64,000 nucleotides of DNA from Clostridium sp. chh4-2 (GCF_002899675.1 NZ_PKUU01000015.1:1-64000), one strand, 5' to 3'. Counted from the stretch's first letter, positions 53,115-62,556 are shown. A program made the numbers and translations. The notes: generated from the sequence alone by a model not told the origin.

Positions 53115-54146
53115 TTAACGCCGTTCTTTTACCGACTCTCCCACAGACAGCTCTGCCGCAAATACTTTCTGACGGTTTTCGCACCGTCCGTCCATCAGAT
53201 CAAACAGCAGTTCCACCGATTCCCGGGCCATCTGGTCGCATGGCTGTTTCATAGTAGTGAGTGCCGGGCAGTAATATTCTGCCATCTCAATTCCGTCGAA
53301 GCCAGCCACCGAAACGTCGTCCGGAACCATTTTTCCGGAATCGCGAAGGGCGCGGCAGATGCCGAAAGCCATCATGTCGGATATGGCAAAAATTGCTGTC
53401 GCTTCCTGTCCCGATTCCAGAAAACGCTTCGCGGCTTCATATCCGCCGGACAGGGAATAAGGGGGTTCATCCGGATTCTGATAGATCACCAGCTCCTCGC
53501 GGTATGGAATCTTGTGCTCCTTCAGTGCCTTTTTGTACCCGTCCAGTCTCATTTTTCCAACGGAAGCGTCCTCTTTCCTGGCGGCAGCCATAGCGATCCG
53601 GCGGTGACCTTGGCTGATTAAATAGGAAACCATCTCACAGGCCGCTTTTACATCGTCGATGGAAACGGAAGAATAGACGGTTTTATCGGTCTTTGGAGAC
53701 AGGCTGAACGCGCACATGACAAACGGGGCCTTTATCTGGCGCAGTTTGTCCTCCTCGTGCTCCGGCATACCGCCTAAGAAAATCAATCCGCAGGGCTTTT
53801 TCTCCTTTTCCAGCCTGAGAGCCGCCGTCACCTCGTCCTCTTCCTCATCCACATGATGAATCAGAATGCTGTATCTGCGCCTCACAATCATATCCTCAAA
53901 AATCTTCACCATTCTGTTGAAAAATGGATTTGTTATCCCCTTCATCAAAACTGCAATGGTTTTCGACTCCACACGTTTTAAATTCCTGGCGCTGTTGTTA
54001 GGTATATAACCGCACTCAGCAATCACGCGCATAATCTTTTCTTTTGTTTCCCCATTGATATCCGGATGATTGTTGATCGCCCGGGATACGGTGCTGACCC
54101 CTACCCCGCACAGCCTTGCCACGTCTTTAATCGTCACCTGCTCCAT
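53115..54146 (-). CDS. LacI family transcription regulator
   Basis: 343 residues. The N-terminal HTH is typical (VTIKDVARLCGVGVSTVSRAI), with the hinge helix NNSARNLKR, followed by a periplasmic-binding-protein-like effector domain. The ATG at 54146 lies inside the 3' end of the flavoprotein gene (20-bp overlap) and has GGAGG 9 nt upstream, so it is encoded as the last gene of the operon 60208 to 53115. It probably represses that operon and responds to a pathway metabolite. Confidence 0.93.
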   Translation of the reverse strand: MEQVTIKDVARLCGVGVSTVSRAINNHPDINGETKEKIMRVIAECGYIPNNSARNLKRVESKTIAVLMKGITNPFFNRMVKIFEDMIVRRRYSILIHHVDEEEDEVTAALRLEKEKKPCGLIFLGGMPEHEEDKLRQIKAPFVMCAFSLSPKTDKTVYSSVSIDDVKAACEMVSYLISQGHRRIAMAAARKEDASVGKMRLDGYKKALKEHKIPYREELVIYQNPDEPPYSLSGGYEAAKRFLESGQEATAIFAISDMMAFGICRALRDSGKMVPDDVSVAGFDGIEMAEYYCPALTTMKQPCDQMARESVELLFDLMDGRCENRQKVFAAELSVGESVKERR

Positions 54147-56082
54147 TTGGATTCACCTCCAACTCTCTTTCACGGTATAATTTCCATTGGTTTTCAAAGA
54201 AATAATCTACATCAGGCAAAGGACGGACCGGTCTCCACTTGGCACGGCACACGTCTTCGTTGAGCACGACTTCCTGGATGATACCGCCGTGGGCTTCCTG
54301 ATCCAAACGGCATTTGTAAAGATCAGGAAAACTTGAAGCCGGTTTTCTGCCTCCCGCGTCTGTGTAGAGTGCTGAGCCCCTGCTGCCCGCTCCGCTTTCC
54401 GCATAATCGAGCATAGCGTAGAGATAGACTTTTTGCGACAAAAGCATATCCCTAAGGCGGTAAAACATGGGAAGCTGGCGTACCTCCGGTTTTTGAACCG
54501 TTTCCAGGAAAGAAGCCAATCCGGCATCCGCGGCATCCAGCGCAGATTTTAAATTCTGCCTGCTGCGGATCATTCCGCCGGAGGCGCTCATGCGCTTGGA
54601 TGCGGCGGCCCACATGGATTGAAGTGTGACGGTTCCGGAGGCCTGTTCCGGGGTTTTTATGAAGTCAAAGGCCTCTTTTCTCAGTTCCTCTTCCAGGTTC
54701 TGAGGACATGCTTTGCATTCTGTTTTATGCAGTTTTCTGAGGCGGACGCATTCGGCAGCTCTCAGAGCTCCCACCTGACCCGCATTGAGAGCGGTGCCGC
54801 CCGGCCGGGTTACACCGTGGCTTGCGCAGACCTCTCCCACTGCAAACAATCCACGGATATCCGTTTCCCAAAAAGCGTCCGCCGCGATTCCGCCGTTATT
54901 ATGTTGTGCGCAGACAGCGATTTCCAGTTTATCCCGGTACAGATCCACGTTGTGATCCCGGTAGAAGGAGATTGCCGGTTCGTTCATCCGCTGAAGCCTT
55001 TCAATCGGCGTGCCGCAAAGCGCGCCTGCTTGTTTCAGATAATCATAGGCTTCCTGATTTAACTTATCAAACGGTATTTCCCGGTTCCCTGTATTTTGGG
55101 TGAAATCCAGATAGACCTTTCTTCCTTTCAGGATTGTCTCCTGATAGACTAAAAGGTCGATCACCGACGAACCGCCGTATATCTTATTCACATCGAAAGG
55201 CCACTGATAGCCTTTCAGAAAAATCATGGAAAGCATTTCTTCCGGGGATTCGAAATAGTCCAGAAGAAACTCCCGCTGGTCATTGCCGTCTGTATCTGTT
55301 GATATAAATCTCGGAAGCACCTGCATATACGTGCCGCTGACGTTCCAGCGGGGCTTTACGGAAGCCATTCCAAACTGCCATTCCGTCAGGTTTTTTCCTT
55401 TTGCGCCCGCTTCAAATGCCAGGCCGCTGGCTCCCAGCTGGGAAACAGGATAAACGCTGTCATGATACATCCCCGCCGGGCCGCCTGTGGCCAGTATCAG
55501 GTTTTTACACCAGATCAGAAGATAGGACGCCTCTTTTGTTTCCCGCTTATCCAGACAAAGCACTCCGTATAAAATCCCGTCCCTCACCAGCAGGCGGATT
55601 GCCTGCATCTGATCCAGAATCCGAATCTCGTTCTCTTTTACACTCTTTTCCAGGCATTCTGTCATCAGCCTGGATGTATACGGACCGGCACTGGTGGCCC
55701 GCCTTCCTCTGTCGTGATCCGTTTTGTAGCCCATGAACTCGTCATATTCTGTACATGGAAATGGAACGCCTAATTCCACAAGCCGTAAAAAGCTTCTTAC
55801 AGACAGCGCCGCCTCACACAGGGCCAGATCGCCGTCCACACACTGTCCGGCAAACAGATCCTCCGCCATCGCCCGCACCGAATCCGGGTCCCGGCCTGCC
55901 AGTGACAGTTTGTAATAAGTCTGTTTGTCGGAGCCGGTGTTTCTGGACGTTCCCGCATTGATATTTTCGGCTATTACAGCCAGGTCTGTTTCCCCATATT
56001 GGTGCAGTCTCAGCGCCGCCTGTAATCCGGCCGCTCCGGTTCCTACCACCACATGTTCGATTCTCAGTTCGCGAATTTTCAT
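54127..56082 (-). CDS. FAD-dependent oxidoreductase, fumarate reductase flavoprotein-like
   Basis: About 651 residues. The FAD-binding motif VVVGTGAAGLQAALRL lies near the N-terminus (start at 56082, GGAGG upstream). LILATGGPAGMYH, GLAFEAGAKGKNLTEWQFGM and RPGGTALNAGQVGALRAAECV are characteristic of the FrdA/SdhA/AprA flavoprotein group. No iron-sulfur or membrane subunit is encoded nearby, so a soluble dehydrogenase or reductase acting on a carboxylic acid or cyclic substrate is more likely than a respiratory complex. It is co-transcribed with the SDR and LacI genes. Confidence 0.88.
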   Translation of the reverse strand: MKIRELRIEHVVVGTGAAGLQAALRLHQYGETDLAVIAENINAGTSRNTGSDKQTYYKLSLAGRDPDSVRAMAEDLFAGQCVDGDLALCEAALSVRSFLRLVELGVPFPCTEYDEFMGYKTDHDRGRRATSAGPYTSRLMTECLEKSVKENEIRILDQMQAIRLLVRDGILYGVLCLDKRETKEASYLLIWCKNLILATGGPAGMYHDSVYPVSQLGASGLAFEAGAKGKNLTEWQFGMASVKPRWNVSGTYMQVLPRFISTDTDGNDQREFLLDYFESPEEMLSMIFLKGYQWPFDVNKIYGGSSVIDLLVYQETILKGRKVYLDFTQNTGNREIPFDKLNQEAYDYLKQAGALCGTPIERLQRMNEPAISFYRDHNVDLYRDKLEIAVCAQHNNGGIAADAFWETDIRGLFAVGEVCASHGVTRPGGTALNAGQVGALRAAECVRLRKLHKTECKACPQNLEEELRKEAFDFIKTPEQASGTVTLQSMWAAASKRMSASGGMIRSRQNLKSALDAADAGLASFLETVQKPEVRQLPMFYRLRDMLLSQKVYLYAMLDYAESGAGSRGSALYTDAGGRKPASSFPDLYKCRLDQEAHGGIIQEVVLNEDVCRAKWRPVRPLPDVDYFFENQWKLYRERELEVNPNGAGDD

Positions 56083-56153
56083 GTTTCCTCCCATTTATGA
56101 CGCTTCATGTATGAAGCTCCATTTATTACCGCCGCAGCTTCGGATTCTGCCGT

Positions 56154-56921
56154 TTACAGACGCTTGATATGAAATCCCCCGTCCACATCCACATAATTTC
56201 CGGTTGTATAAAGGACTTTATCGGAGCAGAACAGGCTGACCATATTGGCTACATCCTCCGGCTTACCCCAGCGGGCAATGGGAAATACTCCGTCTTCAAT
56301 CATCTTATCGTATTTTTCCGTTACCACACTGGTCATATCTGTTGCGATTACTCCGGGGCGCACCTCATTTACCACAATTCCTTCCGAAGCCAGACGGTCC
56401 GCATACAGAGTGGTCATCATGGTTAACGCCGCCTTGGAAATGCAGTACTCCCCTCTGGAAGTGGAGGAAACCTCCGCCGAGCAGGAACCCACATTTACGA
56501 TGTGGCCTTTATTTTCAAATACCTGTTCCTGACTGATCATCTGCTTCGCCGCCAGCTGGGTTAAAAACATAGTTCCTTTCGCATTGATCCCCATCACCCG
56601 GTCAAAGCTTTCCTGGGTCATTTCCAGAAGGTCTTTTCTCTCCTTGGGGGCAACGCCGGCATTGTTAACCAGAATATCGATCCTGCCGAAATGTTCCACA
56701 GTTTCCCGCACAAGCCGTTCCCTGCTCTCCTGATCATCTATGGAACCTCTCACATAATACCAGTCAATTCCCAGCGCGGTCAGGCCGTCCAGCGCTTCCT
56801 GGTATGTTTTTTGCTCTCCTGTAGCCATAATCACCACCTGACAGCCGTCTAATCCCAGCTGTTTTGCGATGGCATATCCGATCCCCCGGCTGCCGCCCGT
56901 AACAATTGCAGTCTTTTTCAT
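56154..56921 (-). CDS. Short-chain dehydrogenase/reductase (SDR)
   Basis: 255-residue classical SDR. The cofactor motif TGGSRGIG lies at residues about 8-15, NNAGV near 90, and catalytic Ser with YCISK (Tyr-x3-Lys) near 150-165. It is 4 bp after the AraC gene, with GGAGGACAGG upstream. The substrate is not predictable; together with the flavoprotein it would oxidise or reduce a hydroxylated intermediate. Confidence 0.93.
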   Translation of the reverse strand: MKKTAIVTGGSRGIGYAIAKQLGLDGCQVVIMATGEQKTYQEALDGLTALGIDWYYVRGSIDDQESRERLVRETVEHFGRIDILVNNAGVAPKERKDLLEMTQESFDRVMGINAKGTMFLTQLAAKQMISQEQVFENKGHIVNVGSCSAEVSSTSRGEYCISKAALTMMTTLYADRLASEGIVVNEVRPGVIATDMTSVVTEKYDKMIEDGVFPIARWGKPEDVANMVSLFCSDKVLYTTGNYVDVDGGFHIKRL

Positions 56922-56925
56922 GGCG

Positions 56926-57753
56926 CTACCTGTCCTCCATCCTGTTAATCTCAGCTTTTCTGAACATACTCGGCGATAAACCGGTATTTTTCTTAAACTG
57001 CTTTGAAAAATATGTAAAATCCGTATAGCCGCATTTCACAGCTATATCGGAAATGCTCTGGTCTGTTTCCATGAGAAGCGCTTTCGCATGGCTCATCCTG
57101 AGTGAAATCGTATAATCCATGGGGCTGCTTCCCGTCTCATCCTTAAATACATGGGCAATATAATTCTTATTGAGAAACAGCGCCGACGCCACGCTGTCCA
57201 GCGAGATGTCTTCCGTATAATGGTGTTCCAGATAATTCATCACCTTATAGGCGATCCCGGTGGATGAACTCATCTTCATCATCGACAGGGCGTTGGCACA
57301 TTCTCTGAAAACGGTGATAAACATTTTTCTTAAATCGGCTCCGATACACATCTCCCAATAAAGGCGCTTTCCCAGATATTCCTTCTCCATCTCCCGAACC
57401 AGATCATAAATGTAATTCCAAACCGGTTCTTCCATGGTGAGCAGATGGGAAAAATCCGGGGGACGCCGGATGAAAATGGAGATGATCTCCGGATATTTCA
57501 CCTCATTACGGAAAAAGGTAGGAGATATCTGGATAATATAGCGCTCGTAGGGATATTCCAGCACCTCAAGGGTATGCTCTTCCAACGTGTTCAGCACGAT
57601 CATCCCGCCTTTGGACACTTCATATTTCTTTTCTCCCACCTGGTACAGGATTCTTCCGGAAAGAAGAAACAGCACCTGGTATGTATATTCATAGTGATGG
57701 CGAAGCTGATAATTGCAGGAACTGTACCTGTGCTCTATCCAGAAATCCTCCAT
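56926..57753 (-). CDS. AraC family regulator with N-terminal cupin
   Basis: About 275 residues from the ATG at 57753, with GGAGG 8 nt upstream. The N-terminal cupin (HHYEYTYQVLFLLSGR) is followed by a linker and the AraC HTH pair (KNYIAHVFKDETGSSPMDY, FTYFSKQFKKNTGLSPSMFRK). It lies inside the amidohydrolase-carrier-SDR operon. The operon therefore carries two regulators, AraC and LacI, suggesting control by both an inducer and a repressor. Confidence 0.92.
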   Translation of the reverse strand: MEDFWIEHRYSSCNYQLRHHYEYTYQVLFLLSGRILYQVGEKKYEVSKGGMIVLNTLEEHTLEVLEYPYERYIIQISPTFFRNEVKYPEIISIFIRRPPDFSHLLTMEEPVWNYIYDLVREMEKEYLGKRLYWEMCIGADLRKMFITVFRECANALSMMKMSSSTGIAYKVMNYLEHHYTEDISLDSVASALFLNKNYIAHVFKDETGSSPMDYTISLRMSHAKALLMETDQSISDIAVKCGYTDFTYFSKQFKKNTGLSPSMFRKAEINRMEDR

Positions 57754-57810
57754 AGCCTTTCCTCCGTAAAACATGATTTAGATTATTGTATCACAGATTT
57801 ATCCTTTTCT

Positions 57811-59181
57811 TTACAACATGATGTTAAAAAATATGGTTGCCAACAGCACATTGGCCAGAATCGCAAACGGCTGGGCCGCTCCGTATCCGGTTGTCGGTTC
57901 CTCCGATCCTGTAGAACTGATCGCAGCCCCCAGCCCCGGCGCAGACGTACATCCGCCCGCAATGGCGCCGCTTAAAATGATCCAGTTCAAACCGAACAGC
58001 TTATGTCCGATCAAAAAGCTGATCAAAACAGCCACCGCCTCTACGATAATTGCGGAAACCGCAATGGCAAGACCGGAACCCATAAGAGATGTCACAACAT
58101 CATACCCATAACGAAGCCCTACCACTGCCATGAAAAATGTCAGCCCCATCTGGTACATGGTGCCCAGCGACTTGGTATCCATTCTGAAATTCACAGGCCC
58201 GATCTGGCCGATATAGCTTAAAATAAGTGCCGCCAACAACACGCCTCCGGCCGCTCCCAGCGAAAAACTGCCGAAACGCCCTAACGGAATGGTAATGGTG
58301 CCCACAACAATGCCGATTACCGCAACTAAAGACATAACCATGAAGTTTAACGGCTGCTCTTTTCCATTCTTTAATGCCTCGCCGGATTCTCCGATCTCTT
58401 TCTGATATGCCTCTTTTTCCTTCTCCATATCAATCCTGAACAGCTTTGGCAAAATGGAGATCATCACCACAATTACCAGCACTCCCATGGGAAATGCCAC
58501 CGTATAGCCCAGGCTGACCGCTGAAGACGCCTCTTCCTTATAGGCCGCAACCTGCTCTTCACCGAGAGACGGCGTATTCTCCTGAGTTAACGCTCCCGTC
58601 GGATCGATCTTTTTAAGCATCCGGTCCTTCTCTTCTGAGGACGCTTCCTCATAAAGCTTTGCATAATCAACGTTGCCCGCTGCGTCTAAAGCCGTTCCGT
58701 AACCCGGCGTAGTGGTCATAGCTCCTGCGTACATTCCAATCGTTTCAAACGGCGTAATGCTTCCATTAGAAGAAAGCACGGTTCCGTAAAGGACGCATGC
58801 GGTGATCATGGATACCACCGGAATGGATACTCCTATGATCACAAATTTCATTCCGTATTTCTTAAAAATGGTTCCAATGCTGTTTCCCACCTTCAAACCG
58901 ATGGATACCAGAAACAGCAGAAGAAAAAAGGTAAAAAACGCCTGAGCCACCACTCCGGTGGAAAGGATTCTTTTGGCATTGGCATAGCCGATTGCGCCTT
59001 CCGAAGCGGTATGTGCCCATTTTGTAACGAAATAACCGATTATAATTCCGGTAAAAATGCCCCCGGAAACCCCAAGTGAAAAGCTTTTTATTTTTATTTT
59101 TCCAATCAGCAGCCCCGTCGCTATGGCCAGAAACATTAAGAAAAACTGGTTTGTAAATATGGTATTTATGAATTTCAACAT
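57811..59181 (-). CDS. AspT/YidE-like membrane carrier
   Basis: 456-residue membrane protein made of two homologous halves, each with about five helices. Glycine-rich segments GVSGGIFTG and GAMTTTPGYGTAL in the first half and GCTSAPGLGAAIS in the second match the aspartate-alanine exchanger (Asp-Al_Ex) family. A cytoplasmic loop of about 100 residues lies between the halves. Members exchange carboxylates or amino acids. GGGGGAT precedes the ATG. Nineteen bp separate it from the amidohydrolase, so it may import or exchange that enzyme's carboxylic substrate. Confidence 0.85.
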   Translation of the reverse strand: MLKFINTIFTNQFFLMFLAIATGLLIGKIKIKSFSLGVSGGIFTGIIIGYFVTKWAHTASEGAIGYANAKRILSTGVVAQAFFTFFLLLFLVSIGLKVGNSIGTIFKKYGMKFVIIGVSIPVVSMITACVLYGTVLSSNGSITPFETIGMYAGAMTTTPGYGTALDAAGNVDYAKLYEEASSEEKDRMLKKIDPTGALTQENTPSLGEEQVAAYKEEASSAVSLGYTVAFPMGVLVIVVMISILPKLFRIDMEKEKEAYQKEIGESGEALKNGKEQPLNFMVMSLVAVIGIVVGTITIPLGRFGSFSLGAAGGVLLAALILSYIGQIGPVNFRMDTKSLGTMYQMGLTFFMAVVGLRYGYDVVTSLMGSGLAIAVSAIIVEAVAVLISFLIGHKLFGLNWIILSGAIAGGCTSAPGLGAAISSTGSEEPTTGYGAAQPFAILANVLLATIFFNIML

Positions 59182-59200
59182 CGTTATCCCCCTACTCTAA

Positions 59201-60208
59201 TCAAATATGAAATATCTGTTCTGCATTACCGTAAAGAATCGCTTTTTTATCTTCTTCTCCTAAGTTAAGGCTGTCAATTGCCTTTAACGTCCGGTCAATA
59301 TATCCGGGCCCTTCTTCCGGGTCAAACGGCATGTCGGAAGCGAACAGAATATGATCTTTTCCAAAGAAATCAATGCCGCAGCGGATGGCAGAGGCCGATC
59401 CGAAGGAAGCGGTATCCGCATAGAATTTTTTAAATGTATCGATCGGATCTCCCTTTAGCTTTGTCTTCGTCAATTGCGCTCTCAGTTCAGGGGCTGTCCT
59501 TCCCCCGTACATTTTAAGGCCGTTTTCGATCCTTCCCTCCAGCATGGGGATCATGGCTCCCACGTGGTGCGTCACAATTTTCAAATCAGGAAAGTCTTCA
59601 AAAATGCCGGAAAATGCCAGCCTGCACATGGCTGTCGTTGTCTGGTACGGCCAGCCGATCAAAAACCACAATTCATATTTCGAACATTCTTCTGTGGCAT
59701 ACTCCGGCGTTTTCTGCCCTCCTACCGGATGAAGCAGTACAGGAAGATCTAATTTTTCACAAATCTCATAAATCGGCCAGAATTTCTCCTGGTCAATCGC
59801 TTCCCCGTTCATATGCGTATAGATCTGAACCCCTTTTGCGCCCATATCCTTACACCTCTTAATCTCATCAACAGAAGCGGACACGTTGTTGAAAGGGATT
59901 CCTGCAATAAATCCATCATAATACTCCGGACATTTTTCTACAATTCTCTTTATCTCATCATTTCCCACAGCCGCAATCTTAGGGGACTTATCCGGCCCTG
60001 CAAACAGCTCCACAGGCGGAGAAACAATGTTGGGAATCTGCTTATATCCCGGAAACTGTTTCAGCACCTCCAGACGGTAGTCCATATCGGACATTGCCTG
60101 CATTTCTAAAGCTCTCACGAACATATGCGATTTGTTCGGAGATTCGTCCATAGCCATTTTTGCATAGTTCTGCGGCATCAGATGACAGAATACATCGATT
60201 GATTTCAT
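59201..60208 (-). CDS. Amidohydrolase_2 family hydrolase/decarboxylase with variant metal site
   Basis: 335-residue TIM-barrel protein of the ACMSD-like amidohydrolase group. The N-terminal motif reads DVFCHLMP, so the first histidine of the usual HxH pair is Phe while the second is kept. Other metal ligands look intact: LLHPVGG, THHVGAM and SDMPFDPEEG. It may be a subfamily feature with a mononuclear site formed differently, or reduced activity. It is first in the operon 60208 to 53115, preceded by GAAGGAG. Compare the HxH-containing paralogue at 9973. Confidence 0.86.
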   Translation of the reverse strand: MKSIDVFCHLMPQNYAKMAMDESPNKSHMFVRALEMQAMSDMDYRLEVLKQFPGYKQIPNIVSPPVELFAGPDKSPKIAAVGNDEIKRIVEKCPEYYDGFIAGIPFNNVSASVDEIKRCKDMGAKGVQIYTHMNGEAIDQEKFWPIYEICEKLDLPVLLHPVGGQKTPEYATEECSKYELWFLIGWPYQTTTAMCRLAFSGIFEDFPDLKIVTHHVGAMIPMLEGRIENGLKMYGGRTAPELRAQLTKTKLKGDPIDTFKKFYADTASFGSASAIRCGIDFFGKDHILFASDMPFDPEEGPGYIDRTLKAIDSLNLGEEDKKAILYGNAEQIFHI

Positions 60209-60506
60209 ATTGATACTCCTTCTCCTTCATTCTTGTAAAACCGGGCCCAATGATATCGCCAGTCTCACTTTCTGATTTGATAATATCATTTCTCCTAATG
60301 CCTTATCCTGTACAATCCTGCTGAAAACATGGAATATCTTGTTATATTATACCGTTATTTCTATCTCAGCAACGAATAATTATGCATAATTCATAAATTG
60401 TCATTTGGATTTTTGTCAATTCTAATTAATTCAAAGTAATAAAAAAATAACCCAATTACCCTCCAAAGAAAGTAATCAGATTATTCACATTAATAAAACT
60501 CTTTTC
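60209..60506. other. Intergenic region upstream of element C
   Basis: 298 bp without a gene. It holds a minus-strand TATAAT-like box near 60340 that may serve the amidohydrolase operon. On the plus strand TTGTCA (60398-60403) and TCTAAT (60421-60426), 17 bp apart, point toward element C. Neither promoter is certain. Confidence 0.4.
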
Positions 60507-60848
60507 ATCTTTTCCTACGCCAGCCAAAACCAGCCCGCCCCAGGGAACCGTGGAGAAACGGCGGCAGCCGGAGGCCGGATCAAGGCCGGGGAACGATGGG
60601 AGGGATCAGGTTCGTTTGCAGGAGTTGTAGATTTACTTAGGCGGTGGGATTTTGCGTTGCACGGTCCAAATAAAATTGTTTGAGCGGCTTCACCGCGAGT
60701 TTTTTATTTGGACCGTGCGCTTTTAGCAAAATTCCAGCGTCTTAGTAAATCTTAACTCCGAAACCCGTAACCTGATCCCTCCCATCGTTCCCCGGCCTTG
60801 ATCCGGCCTCTGGCTGCCGCCGTTTCTTCACGGTTCCCTGGGGCGGGC
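60507..60848 (+). repeat. Long inverted-repeat element, copy C (candidate structured RNA)
   Basis: Arms 60533-60612 and 60769-60848 pair at 78 of 80 positions. Both exceptions are G opposite T on the plus strand, so they would be G-U pairs in a plus-strand RNA. Further inward are an internal loop (TTTGCAG against AACCCG), an imperfect stem with two more G-T positions, and a distal 17-bp perfect stem, 60659-60675 with 60702-60718. The flank CTTTTCCTACGCCAGCC precedes the left arm as in copy B. It ends 7 bp from the stop of the permease at 60855. No reading frame inside resembles a protein. Confidence 0.78.
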
Positions 60849-60854
60849 GTACTT

Positions 60855-61700
60855 TTATCCCTTAACAGCCCCCGCCACAACGCCTTCAATAATATATTTC
60901 TGGCAGAACAGATAAAATATAATAATCGGGATAATCGCCAGCACCAAAAGCGCCATCAACGATCCATAATCCTTGGACCCGTAAGACCCCATCAGATACT
61001 GCACAACCACCGGAATGGTCTTATACGGAGTGGAAACGCCGATTACAAGATAAGGAAGCAGATAGTCATTCCAGATCCACATCGCGTTCAGGATCGCCAC
61101 CGTAATGGCCGTAGGTTTTAAAATCGGCATAACAATCTTAAAAAATGTTTCCAGCGGATTGCAGCCGTCGATCATGGCCGCCTCTTCGATCTCATAAGGA
61201 ATCGCTTTCACAAAACCGCAGAACATGAACACCGAAAGCCCGGCCCCAAATCCCAGATACAGCACCACCATACCCAGCGGATTATTGAGCCGCATCATAT
61301 CCGCCAGTTTGGACATGGTGAACATGATCATCTGAAACGGTACAACCATGGAGAATACAAACATATAATAAAGGGCGCTGGTCACCTTTGACTTCACCCT
61401 GGTGATATACCAGGCCGTCATGGAGGTGAACAAGATAATCACTCCCACCGAACACACAGTGATAAATGAAGACCAGCCAAAAGCCGCAAAGAACCCCGTT
61501 TTTCTGATTCCTTCCGTGTAATTTTCCATTCCAACGAACAAATCGCCGGACGGCCATGCAAAGGGACTGTCGCTGATGTACAGTTTTCCCTTAAAGGAGT
61601 TCATCAGAATAAAGAAAATAGGTACCAAAAAGATTACAACAAGCGCACACAGTATGACAAATAGAAATGGGTGCTCCATTTTTCGTGTTCTTGTACTCAT
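60855..61700 (-). CDS. Carbohydrate ABC transporter permease (MalG family)
   Basis: 281 residues, six predicted helices, EAA loop EIEEAAMIDGCNPLETFFKIVMP. The start codon shares its A with the stop of the preceding permease (TGATG), so the pair is translationally coupled. Last gene of the third importer (60855-63885). The inverted-repeat element C begins 7 bp after its stop, exactly as element B follows the permease of the first importer. Confidence 0.94.
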   Translation of the reverse strand: MSTRTRKMEHPFLFVILCALVVIFLVPIFFILMNSFKGKLYISDSPFAWPSGDLFVGMENYTEGIRKTGFFAAFGWSSFITVCSVGVIILFTSMTAWYITRVKSKVTSALYYMFVFSMVVPFQMIMFTMSKLADMMRLNNPLGMVVLYLGFGAGLSVFMFCGFVKAIPYEIEEAAMIDGCNPLETFFKIVMPILKPTAITVAILNAMWIWNDYLLPYLVIGVSTPYKTIPVVVQYLMGSYGSKDYGSLMALLVLAIIPIIIFYLFCQKYIIEGVVAGAVKG

Positions 61701-62542
61701 CAGCTCTCAACCTCCTTCTTTCTGGTAAATGCCAGCTGCGTCATGGCAATTCCGGCCACAATTATGAAGAATACCACCGCCTTGGCCTGGCCTACTCCTT
61801 CAAATCCGACTTTGCCGTAAAATGTATTAAAGATATCCAGTGCCAGCATGGCCGTCTTATTGGAAGGCCCGCCGCCTGTTAAAGCAAGGTTCTGGTCAAA
61901 CATCTTAAAAGAATTGGCAATACTTAAAAACAGGCAGATGGTAATGGACGGCATGACCATGGGAATCGTCACTCTTGTAAGCGTCTGCAGCTTCCCGGCC
62001 CCGTCTATCCTGGCCGCTTCCAAGATGTCTGTGGATACATTTTGAAGCCCGGCGATGTAGATGATCATGATATAACCGATCAGCTGCCAGTTCATCAGAA
62101 TAATCATCCCCCAATAGCCGTAGCTTGGGTCCATCAGCATGGTGACGCCGATCTGGGAAAGCACGCCGTTAATCATGGACTGCCAGATATACCCCAGCAC
62201 GATGCCGCCGATCAGGTTTGGCATAAAAAACACGGTTCTGAATATATTGGTTCCTTTGATCTTCTGCGTCAGCATCAGCGCCAGAATGAACCCGCATACA
62301 TTGATGGTAATAACCGCAACTGCCGCAAATTTAACAGTAAACCACAGGGCATTTAAAAAATCCTGGTTGGTAAACGCTTTAATATAGTTGGAAAAACCTA
62401 CAAACGTGGCATTTGTGACCGTTGTAAAATCACAAAATGACAGATACAGCCCCATAACAAACGGTATAACAAACGCGATGAAAAATGCAATCAGTGTGGG
62501 CAGTACAAAAATTGCGAAATAGCGTTTCATAGTTTTACCCAT
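61700..62542 (-). CDS. Carbohydrate ABC transporter permease (MalF family)
   Basis: About 280 residues from the ATG at 62542, with GGAGG 8 nt upstream. Six predicted helices, EAA loop LEAARIDGAGKLQTLTRVTIPM. It lies between the binding protein and the MalG-type permease. No ATPase gene is nearby, as with the other two importers in the window, suggesting that all use a common ATPase. Confidence 0.94.
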   Translation of the reverse strand: MGKTMKRYFAIFVLPTLIAFFIAFVIPFVMGLYLSFCDFTTVTNATFVGFSNYIKAFTNQDFLNALWFTVKFAAVAVITINVCGFILALMLTQKIKGTNIFRTVFFMPNLIGGIVLGYIWQSMINGVLSQIGVTMLMDPSYGYWGMIILMNWQLIGYIMIIYIAGLQNVSTDILEAARIDGAGKLQTLTRVTIPMVMPSITICLFLSIANSFKMFDQNLALTGGGPSNKTAMLALDIFNTFYGKVGFEGVGQAKAVVFFIIVAGIAMTQLAFTRKKEVES

Positions 62543-62556
62543 AATTGTGCCTCCTT

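Noticed and set aside
60855-60900. Element C as an ordinary rho-independent terminator of the importer operon
   Set aside because: Arms of 80 bp, an internal loop and a branched tip exceed any such terminator, and no T-run follows on the minus strand.
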